A DNA stretch of 28,769 nt from Clostridia bacterium (GCA_022791735.1 JAAVZQ010000072.1:1-28769), one strand, 5' to 3'. Counted from the first letter of the stretch, positions 1 through 8,212 are shown. Translations and numbers: made by a program. The notes: generated by a model not told the origin, from the sequence alone.

Positions 1-1
1 A

Positions 2-427
2 ATGCTAGAATTTTTAAAAGAATATGATGTACTAATATGGGGCAGAAAAACTTGGGAAAATGTATTGTCATGGGGAGATCACTATATAAATGACTTAAAA
101 AACATAAATATAATTATTTTAAGTGAAACAAGTAAACAAACAAATGAATTTTCAAATGTTACATATTGTAAGTCAATAGATAGTTGTTTAAAAGTATGTG
201 AAAAAATGCAATATAAGAAATTATTTGTTTCAGGTGGTGCAACTATAAATAATGCTTTTATGGAAAAAGGAATAGTAGATAATATTATTTTAAATTATAA
301 TCCGTTTGTGTTAAGTAAGGGAATACCACTTTTTAAAGGTAATTATTTTGAAAACAGATTAAGACTTGAAAAAATTGTAAGAGAAAAGGAAGCTATAGTA
401 CAAGTTCATTATAGTGTTATAAACTAA
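2..427 (+). CDS. RibD C-terminal/dihydrofolate reductase-like protein (5' end outside window)
   Basis: This reads as the C-terminal two thirds of a DHFR/RibD_C-fold reductase. The visible part has EYDVLIWGRKTWENV, the usual 'GRxTYE' dinucleotide-binding segment, then FVSGGATINNAFMEKGIVDNIIL, the 'GGa.l...ll..gLvDEi' element, then a closing strand pair (LFKGNYFENRLRLEKI). Family members normally carry about 50-60 residues before the GRKT segment (the first strand and 'SLDGFIA'), so the ATG at base 2 is probably internal and the gene starts upstream of the window. The substrate cannot be told; such stand-alone proteins are NADPH-dependent reductases of flavin or folate type. No in-frame CGG occurs. 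A Nudix gene follows 67 bases later on the same strand. Confidence 0.75.
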   Translation: MLEFLKEYDVLIWGRKTWENVLSWGDHYINDLKNINIIILSETSKQTNEFSNVTYCKSIDSCLKVCEKMQYKKLFVSGGATINNAFMEKGIVDNIILNYNPFVLSKGIPLFKGNYFENRLRLEKIVREKEAIVQVHYSVIN

Positions 428-494
428 AAACAAAAAGATTATGAATTAACACAATATGCTTGCTATTGGATAGCACAAAAAGGAGAATGATTTT

Positions 495-1001
495 ATGGAA
501 TTATGGGAAGTATTAGATGATAATGGGAATGCAACAGGTGAGATAGTGGAAAAATATGATCAAAAAGTTTTTGATAGAGGTTTTTATCATTTAGGAGCAG
601 ATGTATGGATAATAAATAGTGATAATAAGATACTAATTCAAAAAAGAGCAAAACAAAAAAGGCTAGAACCTAATGTATGGGCTATGACTGGTGGTTCTGT
701 TATATTAGGAGAAAATTCAATAAATACTATTGTTAGAGAAGCAAAAGAAGAATTAAATATCGATATTAATGCTGATGATTTGAAATTGATTACAAAGTTT
801 AAAACAGGAAATGTTTGGATAGATACATATAGTTTAAGATGTGATTATGATATATCTAAAATGAAATTTCAAGAAGATGAAGTTTCAGATGTAAAATGGG
901 CAACTTGGACGGAAATTAACGATTTAGTAAGTAGTGGTCAGTTTATAAAACATAGATGGGAATTTGTTAGCAAATTTCTTAAAGAAGAAATAGAATTGTA
1001 G
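495..1001 (+). CDS. Nudix hydrolase
   Basis: A 168-aa Nudix protein. The Nudix box is complete: G at the start of GGSVILGENSINTIVREAKEELNI, E seven residues later, and the REAKEEL helix carrying the metal-binding glutamates. The N-terminus (MELWEVLDDNGNATGE) and the GFYHLGADVWI strand resemble the YfcD/IDI-like Nudix group, which hydrolyses or handles nucleoside-diphosphate-type pyrophosphate bonds; the substrate cannot be assigned from sequence. The start is supported by AAGGAG at 480-485, about nine bases upstream. The only CGG triplet inside (at 910) straddles ACG-GAA and is not in frame. It may be co-transcribed with the reductase upstream. Confidence 0.85.
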   Translation: MELWEVLDDNGNATGEIVEKYDQKVFDRGFYHLGADVWIINSDNKILIQKRAKQKRLEPNVWAMTGGSVILGENSINTIVREAKEELNIDINADDLKLITKFKTGNVWIDTYSLRCDYDISKMKFQEDEVSDVKWATWTEINDLVSSGQFIKHRWEFVSKFLKEEIEL

Positions 1002-1070
1002 TAACAAGATGTGGAATTAAAGGAGAAAAGGGATTTTAAGAGTGATAGAAATTTTGATAAATACAAATTA

Positions 1071-1106
1071 AATCCAGATTATTCGAAAGCACAAATAATC
1101 TGGATT
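1071..1106. terminator. Stem-loop after the Nudix gene
   Basis: A perfect 13-bp inverted repeat (AATCCAGATTATT, 1071-1083, against 1094-1106) with a 10-base loop. It lies between the convergent Nudix gene and the minus-strand gene at 1165-1650, so it may serve both. The T tract is short, so termination strength is uncertain. Confidence 0.6.
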
Positions 1107-1164
1107 TTGAGATAATCTCTCATTAATGCTGGATGAAAAGGCCAAAAATTTTAGATACTGTAGC

Positions 1165-1650
1165 CTAACACCAAAAATCATATGGGTTGTTAGGTTCTAT
1201 CAATTCTCCCCAATAGTCAAAGCAATATACTGTCCATTTTTTAGATTTCGGATCCATATAAAGGCAATAAACTTCCTTCAATTCTCCCTTAAGGAATAAG
1301 TTGGGATTTTTGCCATCTTTTCTCGGAAAATAAGATTGTAGTCTTCCAAAAGATACCACATTTTCATGAATTTGTAATTCCAAACGAATTGTATTCTTAC
1401 CATTTTGTAAATTCTGAATAATCTTGTATTCATCTTTGAGAACGATTGAAGCATTCAGAGGATTTCCTTCATAGAAAGACGTAAAAAACTTGAAATTACC
1501 ATCACGATTGACATCTATGATTGTTCCAACTTCCCGCTTATTCTCTGAGTCATATAGCATGTAAGTACGAGATTTACTGTAGTAATGGACTTCAACTTCG
1601 ATACATAATCGTACTTGGATGGGGTAAAACTGATTTTTAGATGTTAACAT
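1165..1650 (-). CDS. Protein of unknown function, operator-controlled single gene
   Basis: A 161-aa soluble protein from ATG 1650, chosen because AGGAAGAGG lies about nine bases upstream; an earlier ATG at 1689 has no good ribosome site and lies within the operator-promoter region. It is rich in aromatic residues and strands (YYSKSRTYMLYDS, FYEGNPLNASIVL, WTVYCFDYWGELI) with no signal peptide or membrane segment. I do not recognise the family. It has its own consensus promoter and a palindromic operator. It contains one in-frame CGG (1536-1534, followed by G) within NKREVG; skipping that C would end the protein at about 44 residues. It is therefore the one gene of near-native composition (about 34% GC) that breaks the CGG rule seen elsewhere, perhaps because it was recently acquired. 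Confidence 0.7.
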   Translation of the reverse strand: MLTSKNQFYPIQVRLCIEVEVHYYSKSRTYMLYDSENKREVGTIIDVNRDGNFKFFTSFYEGNPLNASIVLKDEYKIIQNLQNGKNTIRLELQIHENVVSFGRLQSYFPRKDGKNPNLFLKGELKEVYCLYMDPKSKKWTVYCFDYWGELIEPNNPYDFWC

Positions 1651-1675
1651 TATAATGAACCTCTTCCTTTCCTGC

Positions 1676-1743
1676 ACAATACACAACAATGTATTGTTTT
1701 TTGTGATTATTTTTATTATAACAAATTTATATCAAAAAGTCAA
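1676..1743 (-). promoter_or_regulatory. Sigma-A promoter with palindromic operator for the 1165-1650 gene
   Basis: On the minus strand: TTGACT (1743-1738), a 17-bp spacer, TATAAT (1720-1715), then an inverted repeat ACAATACA-N6-TGTATTGT (1697-1676) just downstream of the -10, where a bound repressor would block transcription. The operator arms are perfect over 8 bp. The regulator is not identifiable in the window. Confidence 0.75.
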
Positions 1744-1773
1744 TCTACATAAATGGTTGACAATTTGTACATC

Positions 1774-2538
1774 TTACAAAAGCTCGATTAAGTCTTTCCA
1801 ATACTTTTTAGGCATATACTGCATTTGTAATCTACTGTTTGTTCTTTCTTTAATGGCAATAGTTTGGAAAAACGTTTTCCATAACTTTTGGAATTCTACT
1901 TCTTCTTCGGAAAAAGAAGGAATTTTGAGATTATTAGGTAGTTGTATAATTTCATAATCATTTCGATTTTGAGAGTTATATATAAAAGCTAAATTCCTAT
2001 TTTTATCATGCAAAATTATATCTTGACAAGGAAAACGTTTCATCAAAAAGTGTCCTACTTGCTCTAATACGTTATTGTCTGGATGAATAGGAGCATACCA
2101 CAAATTATTTTTAATTTCTGATAATCTAACTAACCCTTTTAAACGGTGAGCTTCACCTATAACATTTTTGCGTAACTTCACAACATCAATAACATAGGGT
2201 ACAGATAATTGGTTAGTAATACGAGAACCGACCAAAAATCCGTGTAGCAAATACTCGAGTATAAGCATTTCTTTTCCCTTTTTACATGACAAAAAAGCAT
2301 AATAACAATCATGAAGAGCAGTATAAGAAATAGAGTTATAAACTCCATTCCATATACGTTTTGCTTTTTCTTCATTTGTGGCAATAAATTGCACAGGATC
2401 TAAGAAATTTGGTAAATAATCTCCTTCGAAAACTATGTTACTTGGTATAGTTTTTTGCATATAACATTCAAAAACAATAGTAAGTAGACCATAAAATGTA
2501 CCGTCATATAAGTAGACTATATGCTTCCTGTTAAACAT
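1774..2538 (-). CDS. TIGR03915-type DNA metabolism protein, partner of the radical SAM protein
   Basis: A 254-aa protein starting MFNRKHIVYLYDGTFYGLLTIVFE, the typical opening of the TIGR03915 family ('YDGSFEGLLTAVFE'), which is nearly always encoded beside the TIGR03916 radical SAM protein and is thought to act with it in DNA repair or modification. The C-terminal part contains HPDNNVLEQVGHFLMKRFP and IHDKNRN-like segments (ILHDKNRNLAFIY) common in the family. The start ATG lies inside the restored 3' end of the upstream radical SAM gene (22-bp overlap). Its AAGGAGG site is also within that gene, which implies translational coupling. No in-frame CGG occurs. The exact reaction of this pair is unknown. 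Confidence 0.85.
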   Translation of the reverse strand: MFNRKHIVYLYDGTFYGLLTIVFECYMQKTIPSNIVFEGDYLPNFLDPVQFIATNEEKAKRIWNGVYNSISYTALHDCYYAFLSCKKGKEMLILEYLLHGFLVGSRITNQLSVPYVIDVVKLRKNVIGEAHRLKGLVRLSEIKNNLWYAPIHPDNNVLEQVGHFLMKRFPCQDIILHDKNRNLAFIYNSQNRNDYEIIQLPNNLKIPSFSEEEVEFQKLWKTFFQTIAIKERTNSRLQMQYMPKKYWKDLIELL

Positions 2539-3880
2539 TTTATTCTATCCTCCTTTGTAGGTTCTAATTTATCAAACAAAGATGTTTGTATATAATTAGG
2601 AAGAGGCAAGCCGTTTCCTTTCTAAATAAATCAAATTTTCAGAGATAAAACTATCATTAAATTTTGTTACAGCATCATAGTATTTGCCATCACAAGTTAT
2701 GAAATAACGAGCGCGTTTTAACACAATTCCTAATTTTTTAAGATGTTCTAATTTCAAATGACCTTCTTTTCTAGCACGTACAATTCTTCTAGCAGAGATA
2801 ACGCCAATTCCGGGAACTCTTAGTAAAGTACCATAATCAGCAGTATTAATTTCAACGGGAAAATGTTCTAAATGTCTTAAAGCCCAGTCACATTTTGGAT
2901 CTAATAAAGTATTGAAGTTCGGGTTTTGCTCATCTAGCAATTCATCAGCACTAAAACCATAGAAGCGAAGTAGCCAATCAGCTTGGTAAATTCTATTTTC
3001 TCGTAATAAAGGCGGTTTTTCTAAAGTAGGAAGTAGAGAATCTTCGTTTACTGATATATAGGCAGAATAGTATACTCTTTTTAAATGAAATCTTTTATAA
3101 AGGCTTTCAGATAGTTTAATTATTTTTAAATCACTTTCAGGTGTTGCTCCAACAATTAGTTGAGTTGTTTGACCAGCAGGAACAAAATTTCTAAGTTTTG
3201 GCTTAGAAAGATTAGCACTTGGCAAAAGAGCATTAGGAGTGAAGGACCAATTCTTTTTATTAGGTAATAGTCTTTGTGCACTAGCACTTAACTGGCTTGA
3301 GATGTAGCTCATTGGTTTTACGATATTGTCTTTGGATTTATCAGGAGCTAATAGTTGCAAGCTACTTTGGGAAGGAAGCTCTATATTAATGCTCATACGG
3401 TCAACTAAAACACCAAGTTTATCAATTAGTTCTTGACTACAACCTGGAATAGTTTTTGCATGAATATATCCGACCAAAATGATATTCATTTCGTAAAATG
3501 GAAATGGCTTGTATCATCTGTTCCATAGTATAATTCGGAGATTTTATAACAGCAGAACTTAAGAAAAGCCCTTCAATATAATTTCTTTTATAAAATCCAA
3601 TTGTTAAATCTGCAATTTCTTTTGGAGTAAAAGTTGCTCTTTTTCTACTATTACTACAACGGTTAATACAGTATTTGCAGTCATATATGCAACTATTTGT
3701 CATTAAGATTTTTAGGAGCGAAATACACCTACCATCGGCACCCCAACTATGACAAATTCCAGAAATGTCGATACTACCAATTCCACCCGTATTCTTTCTA
3801 TGCTTACCTCCAGAGGAACTACATGAAGCATCATATTTAGCAGAGTCAGCTAGAATTTGTAATTTTTCTTCTATATCCAT
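2517..3880 (-). CDS. TIGR03916-type DNA modification/repair radical SAM protein, read through two +1 sites
   Basis: A restored 453-aa protein. The N-terminal part holds the radical SAM cluster motif CIYDCKYC (CX3CX2C). The C-terminal part holds a helix-hairpin-helix DNA-binding segment, LLRVPGIGVISARRIVRARK. Two in-frame CGG codons must be read as skipped C plus glycine. The first has C 3472, joining NEYHFG to GYIHAKTIPGCS (Gly137). The second has C 2613, joining ENLIYLERK to GLPLPNYIQTSLFD (Gly423). Without the second skip the protein would end RLASS; with it, the family's usual 'SLFD'-type tail appears and the frame runs on to a TAG at 2517-2519, overlapping the next gene. The start ATG 3880 has AAAGGAATG upstream. 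It forms an operon with the TIGR03915 gene. Confidence 0.85.
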
Positions 3881-3953
3881 TTTTAATCACATTCCTTTTT
3901 AAAACTATGTCAAACCCAATTATTTTTGGGATACAATACAAGTGTTTGTATAT

Positions 3954-3983
3954 ATTATAATATATAATTTGACAGATGTCAAA
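3954..3983 (-). promoter_or_regulatory. Promoter with operator for the radical SAM operon
   Basis: Consensus TTGACA (3982-3977), 17-bp spacer, TATAAT (3959-3954) on the minus strand. The -35 lies inside a perfect palindrome TTTGACA-N2-TGTCAAA (3968-3983), a likely repressor site. A second imperfect repeat, ATACAA/TTGTAT, lies at about 3935-3952. The operon is thus probably inducible, as expected for DNA repair, although it does not match the Gram-positive LexA box. Confidence 0.7.
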
Positions 3984-4032
3984 CAAAAGTTTTACGAATT
4001 TTATTTCGATAATAAAAAGATAGTTTAAAGTA

Positions 4033-4061
4033 TTGAAAAGCTATTACAAAAGAGGTATAAT
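4033..4061 (+). promoter_or_regulatory. Promoter of the 4109-4420 cassette
   Basis: TTGAAA (4033-4038), 17-bp spacer, TATAAT (4056-4061), ending 47 bases before the start codon. It is a self-contained sigma-A promoter, divergent from the radical SAM operon. Confidence 0.75.
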
Positions 4062-4108
4062 AACATTTCAGGTATTCAAGAATATATTTTTTGAAAGGAA
4101 GTGTTCTT

Positions 4109-4420
4109 ATGGCTGATAGTTTTTTGGCAAATGGGATGAGGATAACTATTCTTTCTCCTCGGCAAGTGCAGAAACGCTATCTAAGCAGTAAACTCAATGG
4201 AACGCATATGTCAAAGTGGGCATTAGAAGCATTAGAAAATGGATGGAAAGTCACGTGTGTATACCGCAAAGGGTTGAATAATAGTGTATCCCACAAGCTT
4301 GACAATCTTAATCTTGCATGTTCGGCGCTTACTCGTTACCTGAATAATTACATGGTAGATATAACGTGTGTTGACATGTCTCATCGGGATGCATTCTATC
4401 TTGCCTACAAAGAACGATAA
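4109..4420 (+). CDS. Small protein of unknown function in a GC-richer cassette
   Basis: A 103-aa protein from ATG 4109, preceded by AAAGGAAG; the in-frame TTG at 4091 lacks a site. No known domain is recognised. It is basic, with WALEALENGWKVTCVYRKGL and a run of polar helices, and has no signal or membrane segment. Base composition (about 42% GC) and codons such as CGC, CTC and ACG differ from the neighbours at about 30% GC. It has its own promoter and a strong terminator, so it is a free-standing unit. Two in-frame CGG codons (4160-4162 in SPRQV, 4385-4387 in SHRDA) must be read as arginine; applying the +1 rule at codon 18 would end the protein eight residues later. Recent acquisition is the likeliest explanation. 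Confidence 0.65.
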   Translation: MADSFLANGMRITILSPRQVQKRYLSSKLNGTHMSKWALEALENGWKVTCVYRKGLNNSVSHKLDNLNLACSALTRYLNNYMVDITCVDMSHRDAFYLAYKER

Positions 4421-4447
4421 ATAGATATCATATATCTGTTTAGAAAA

Positions 4448-4486
4448 ACTAAAGCAAACAAGCAAGCCATGCTTGTTTGCTTTAGT
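4448..4486 (+). terminator. Strong intrinsic terminator of the cassette
   Basis: A perfect 17-bp stem (4448-4464 with 4470-4486), five-base loop, followed by TTTG. It closes the 4109-4420 unit before the native gene at 4566. Confidence 0.85.
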
Positions 4487-4565
4487 TTGCCTAAAATTAT
4501 TGTATTTTGCTTGATTTTGTGATATATATAAGAAAACGTACAAAGATATTAGAAAGGGAAATAGA

Positions 4566-5171
4566 ATGATAAAAAGATATAAAGAAGATGAAATAGATGA
4601 ATTAGTACAGATACTCATAAATGACGGTGTAATCAGTGTTCCAACAGATACAGTTTATGGATTATGTGCTAGGATAAATTCTAATGAAGCATATAATAAT
4701 TTAATGCATGTTAAAAATAGACCAGACACTAAGTTATTTCCTATCATGTGTGCAGATAAAGAGCAAATAAAAGATATAGCTATTGTGGATGAAAAAGTAG
4801 AAAAATTAATTGATAGATTGATGCCAGGGCCAATTACAATAGTTTTAAAAAAAAGATTAGAAGTGTTTGATTTTGTTAATAATGGAGGAGCAACTATTGC
4901 AGTTAGGATGGCTACTTCAAAAGTATTGGAGGATATAATACGAAAAGTAGGATGCCCAATTTTTATGACAAGTGCTAATCAAAGTGGACAACCAGTATTA
5001 AACAATCCAGATGAGATAGAAAAAGAATGTCCTCTTATAAATGGAATACTAGAAGGAGAGGTATCTTTTGGAGAAGCAAGTACAATAGTGGATTGTACTT
5101 TAGAGGAATTTAAAATTTTACGCACAGGACCAATCACAATAGAAAAAATTAAAGAGATAATAGAAGAATAA
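4566..5171 (+). CDS. L-threonylcarbamoyladenylate synthase (Sua5/YrdC/YciO family)
   Basis: A 201-aa YrdC-domain protein that makes threonylcarbamoyl-AMP from threonine, bicarbonate and ATP, the first step of t6A37 formation on ANN-decoding tRNAs. Family signatures are all present: GVISVPTDTVYGLCA near residue 20, the KNRP basic motif (residues 50-53), LMPGPITIVL, IAVRMA, MTSANQSGQPV and ASTIVDC. The length fits the short TsaC type, without the Sua5 C-terminal domain. The start has GAAAGGGAA just upstream. The PepC gene follows 17 bases later, suggesting one transcript. The CGG triplet at 4626 straddles GAC-GGT and is not in frame. Confidence 0.9.
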   Translation: MIKRYKEDEIDELVQILINDGVISVPTDTVYGLCARINSNEAYNNLMHVKNRPDTKLFPIMCADKEQIKDIAIVDEKVEKLIDRLMPGPITIVLKKRLEVFDFVNNGGATIAVRMATSKVLEDIIRKVGCPIFMTSANQSGQPVLNNPDEIEKECPLINGILEGEVSFGEASTIVDCTLEEFKILRTGPITIEKIKEIIEE

Positions 5172-5188
5172 AAAGGGAAAGTAGTGTA

Positions 5189-6499
5189 ATGAAAATAAAT
5201 GCTAATATAGAATTAGAAGATATAAAAAAGTTTTCTAAAGAGTATAACAAAAATATGGATAACAAGAAGATAGAAAAGGAAATAAACCAATATGGTTTAG
5301 ATAAAGTATGCTTAAATAGGAAGGTTATTGAAGAAAATCCGCCTATTTTTAATATTGAGCTTTCTGAGACTAAAAGATATGACCAAAAAAACAGCCTAAG
5401 ATGCTGGGCATTTGCTGGGATTAATGTAATTAAACGTAATATGGCAAATAATTTAAATATTGATATTATGGATTTTGAATTATCTGATAATTTTATTGCA
5501 TTTTTTCACAGATTGGAAAAAGCAAATACTAATTATGAAAGGATAATTTCTAGAAAAACAACAGATTTAAGTAAAATTACTAAAAAGGAATTAATTAAAG
5601 AACCAGTAGAAGAAATTGGTAATTGGGACAATTTTGTTTCTATTGTGAGAAAGTATGGACTTGTACCGATGAAAGTTATGCCTATCACAATAGAAGGAGA
5701 AGATGCAACTAAAGTAAATAGGCTATTTTCAGAAATTGTAAAAAAGAATATTGTAGTTTTAACAGAACTAAAAAGACAAAATAATAATATGCAAGATATA
5801 AGAAAAGCAAAAGCTAAAATGCTAGAGGAAGATTATGAATTTTTATCAAAAGTTTATGGAGAACCAGTGAATAGATTTGACTATAAATATACAGATAAAA
5901 ATGGAAAGGAAATAAGCATTAAGGATATAACTCCAAATGAATTTGTAAAAAGGTTTTTAAGTATTGATATTGAAAATTTTATATTTATATCTAATGTACC
6001 AAATGGAATTAAAAAATATGGACAAAAATTCAAAGATCCTAGATATATTAATGTATATAAAAATAAATATGTAGAATATTTGCATATTTCTTCAAATGAG
6101 TTAAAAGAACTAGCAGTTAAACAATTAAAGGAAAATATTCCAGTTATGGTAGGTATCTACATTAGAAAATTTGCAGACAAAGAGACAGGGGTATTAGATA
6201 CAAGGTTATATAATTATGAAAAACTAGTAAATTACAAAAAATTAGATAAAGCAAATAGAATATTATTAGGAGATATCGAACTTCATCATTGGATGACCAT
6301 TACAGGAGTACAAATTGAAGATGAAATACCAAAGAGGTGGAAAGTAGAAGACAGTTATGGAAATAAAGAAAAAGTAAATGGATACTATATTATGAATGAT
6401 AATTATTTTGATGAGTATGTGTTTACAATTATTGTTCATAAAAAATATTTGACAGAAAAGCAACTAAAACTATATAACGAAAAAAGTATTATGGAATAA
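5189..6499 (+). CDS. pepC: Aminopeptidase C / bleomycin hydrolase-type cysteine peptidase with Asp in place of catalytic Asn
   Basis: A 436-aa peptidase C1B family protein, cytoplasmic, no signal peptide. The papain-like nucleophile is Cys72 in NSLRCWAFAG, and the histidine is His367 in LHHWMTITGV. The third catalytic position, normally Asn in 'VENSWG', is Asp388 (GAC) in KVEDSYG. The His-to-Asp distance of 21 residues matches the His-Asn spacing of classical PepC, so this is a real substitution and not misalignment; it could lower or alter activity. The family trims N-terminal residues from peptides as a hexamer. The start has AAAGGGAAAGTAG upstream. No in-frame CGG occurs across 436 codons. 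Confidence 0.85.
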   Translation: MKINANIELEDIKKFSKEYNKNMDNKKIEKEINQYGLDKVCLNRKVIEENPPIFNIELSETKRYDQKNSLRCWAFAGINVIKRNMANNLNIDIMDFELSDNFIAFFHRLEKANTNYERIISRKTTDLSKITKKELIKEPVEEIGNWDNFVSIVRKYGLVPMKVMPITIEGEDATKVNRLFSEIVKKNIVVLTELKRQNNNMQDIRKAKAKMLEEDYEFLSKVYGEPVNRFDYKYTDKNGKEISIKDITPNEFVKRFLSIDIENFIFISNVPNGIKKYGQKFKDPRYINVYKNKYVEYLHISSNELKELAVKQLKENIPVMVGIYIRKFADKETGVLDTRLYNYEKLVNYKKLDKANRILLGDIELHHWMTITGVQIEDEIPKRWKVEDSYGNKEKVNGYYIMNDNYFDEYVFTIIVHKKYLTEKQLKLYNEKSIME

Positions 6500-6504
6500 A
6501 ACGA

Positions 6505-6533
6505 TTGAATATTATGTTAAATTATGGTAAAAT
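6505..6533 (+). promoter_or_regulatory. Promoter of the 6588-7385 cassette
   Basis: TTGAAT (6505-6510), 17-bp spacer, TAAAAT (6528-6533). It begins five bases after the pepC stop, where the composition changes. Confidence 0.65.
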
Positions 6534-6587
6534 AGAAAAGCATCCATAGAAATGGAAAGTAAGAAATGTGAAAGAAAGGGAAGATGT

Positions 6588-7385
6588 ATGAGCCGGAGAC
6601 TTAAGGTAGGCGACCATTTTGAAATGGTTGTCCAAAAAGGCAAAAACGTAATCATTCAGCAAATAAGTGGAAGGAGAGATGCAAGGAGAGTTATCATCAT
6701 TGGAAATGGACATTCCATTGAACTTGATGACAAAGACAACGTTATCTGGGCGGATCCTGGAATGAGGAGGTTTACTCCGAAGTTCAAGCAAAAAGATGTT
6801 GCGATTTATACTTTCTACTTTGTGAGAAAGGTTGCAAATCTTGAGGATTCTACCAAAGAGCTTGCAGACTTCGTAAGCTCTATTTCGGGAAGTCAGGAAG
6901 TGATTTTGGTAGGACACTCTAAATCAGGCATCTGTGTAGAGCGTGTATGTGGTTATTCCAGACGGAGAGTAGATGTGTGCATAGCAGTATCTGCACCTCA
7001 TAAGGGAACAATTGCTGCATCAGACTTTGCCTTTTCAAGGGCTCTTGGAGATGGCTTGATTGCCAAGATTTACCGCAAAGCCTTTAGCGACCACCAAGTA
7101 GACAGAGATATTTTGCCGTTCAACATGGTGGGCAAAAATACGGAAAGACCTGTTAACTGCATAAAGCACATTAATGTGGTGTCAGTCCTTGACGCACGGA
7201 AATCTGTTCATCCTGTTGATTTAGGTTCAATGATTTTGGACAATATGGCAAGTACAGAAGGAGACGGCATCGTTTCCGAAAAGTCACAGCGAGTAAGATG
7301 GACAGACAAGGAAGTAAGGCTGTATGCATCCCATGCAAGGAGCTTGAACAAGGCTTTAAAGTATGTAGAAGCAAACCTGCTCTAA
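6588..7385 (+). CDS. Alpha/beta-hydrolase (lipase-like) in a GC-richer cassette
   Basis: A 265-aa protein from ATG 6588, chosen because AAAGGGA lies seven bases upstream; the in-frame ATG at 6552 has no site. VILVGHSKSGICVERVCGY is a nucleophile elbow (GHSKSG, serine in the centre), and ISAPHKGTIAASDFAF-like text (VSAPHKGT) follows, as in triacylglycerol lipases and PGAP1-like hydrolases. A late Asp and the final SHARSLNK histidine could complete the triad. No signal peptide is seen. GC is about 45%, unlike the neighbours. Three in-frame CGG codons (6594, 6963, 7197) must be arginine; under the native +1 rule the first would stop translation after about six residues. It is flanked by its own promoter and terminator and is probably foreign. 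Confidence 0.7.
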   Translation: MSRRLKVGDHFEMVVQKGKNVIIQQISGRRDARRVIIIGNGHSIELDDKDNVIWADPGMRRFTPKFKQKDVAIYTFYFVRKVANLEDSTKELADFVSSISGSQEVILVGHSKSGICVERVCGYSRRRVDVCIAVSAPHKGTIAASDFAFSRALGDGLIAKIYRKAFSDHQVDRDILPFNMVGKNTERPVNCIKHINVVSVLDARKSVHPVDLGSMILDNMASTEGDGIVSEKSQRVRWTDKEVRLYASHARSLNKALKYVEANLL

Positions 7386-7410
7386 GATAACATTATCCTA
7401 TCTAAGCATG

Positions 7411-7437
7411 CGCCCTCTAGGTATTATCTAGGGGGCG
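7411..7437 (+). terminator. Terminator of the hydrolase cassette
   Basis: CGCCCTCTAG (7411-7420) pairs with CTAGGGGGCG (7428-7437) with one G-U, seven-base loop, followed by GTTAAAAA. It is GC-rich like the gene it closes. Confidence 0.75.
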
Positions 7438-7449
7438 GTTAAAAATAAT

Positions 7450-7478
7450 TTGATTTTTAATTAAGAGAAGTGTATAAT
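7450..7478 (+). promoter_or_regulatory. Promoter of the LiaF-like/DUF4097 operon
   Basis: TTGATT (7450-7455), 17-bp spacer, TATAAT (7473-7478). The leader of about 45 bases carries AGAAGGAG before the ATG at 7531. Confidence 0.65.
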
Positions 7479-7530
7479 ATAAATGTGACAATAAAGATAT
7501 ATGTTTGTCGCAAAAGAAGGAGAAATATAT

Positions 7531-8212
7531 ATGAGTAATTTTAGTAAAATATTATGGGGAATATTTTTTGTAGCTTTAGGAGTTGTAATAGGCTTAAATG
7601 CATTAAATATAACAAGTATAGACCTTTTATTTAAAGGCTGGTGGACTTTATTTATAATAATTCCATCAGTGATAGGGCTATTTGATAGCAGAGAAACTAA
7701 CAAAACAGGCAACTTAGTTCGGAATAATCATTGGTGTTGCTTTACTACTTGCAGTAAGAGGAATAATTGATTTTAGATTAATATGGAAAATGATAATACC
7801 ACTTATATTTGTTGCAATTGGACTTTCAATGATATTTAATGAAGCTATAAAAGGTAAAATATCAAAAAAGATAAAAGAAGTAAGTGCAGATGGGCTAGAA
7901 AATATAACAGCTACATTTGCAGGACAAAATGTTAATAAGGACAAAGAAGATTTTAAAGGGGCAAATCTAGATGCAGTTTTTGGAGGAGTAAAGCTAGACT
8001 TAAGGGGAGCAAATATTGATAAAGAAGCAGTGATTAAGGCAAGTAGTATTTTTGGCGGAATAGAGATATTTGTACCAACAAATGTTAATGTAAAAGTAAA
8101 AGCTACTCCTATATTTGGTGGAGTTTCAGATAAGAGTTTGTCTAATAAGGAAAATGAGAAAACAATATATGTTGATGCTTTCTGTATGTTTGGAGGTGTT
8201 GATATAAAGTGA
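7531..8212 (+). CDS. LiaF-like envelope stress membrane protein, one +1 site
   Basis: A restored 226-aa protein. The N-terminal half has about four membrane helices (ILWGIFFVALGVVIGLNAL, WWTLFIIIPSVIGLF, LVGIIIGVALLLAV, MIIPLIFVAIGLSMIF), the DUF5668/LiaI-LiaF module. The C-terminal half is a LiaF/YvqF-type beta-helix with three FGG turns (AVFGGVKLDL, IFGGIEIFVP, MFGGVDIK). Frame 0 reaches CGG with C at 7720 and would stop 16 codons later; skipping the C restores Gly64 in GNLVGIIIGVALLL, in the middle of the third helix. ATG 7531 is preferred over 7501 because AAGGAG lies nine bases upstream. LiaF proteins restrain LiaRS-type envelope stress sensors; no LiaS is present here. Confidence 0.85.

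Noticed and set aside
1655..1957. Plus-strand frame over the operator region
   Set aside because: It is antisense to the promoter and to the TIGR03915 gene, has no ribosome site and low-complexity hydrophobic content.
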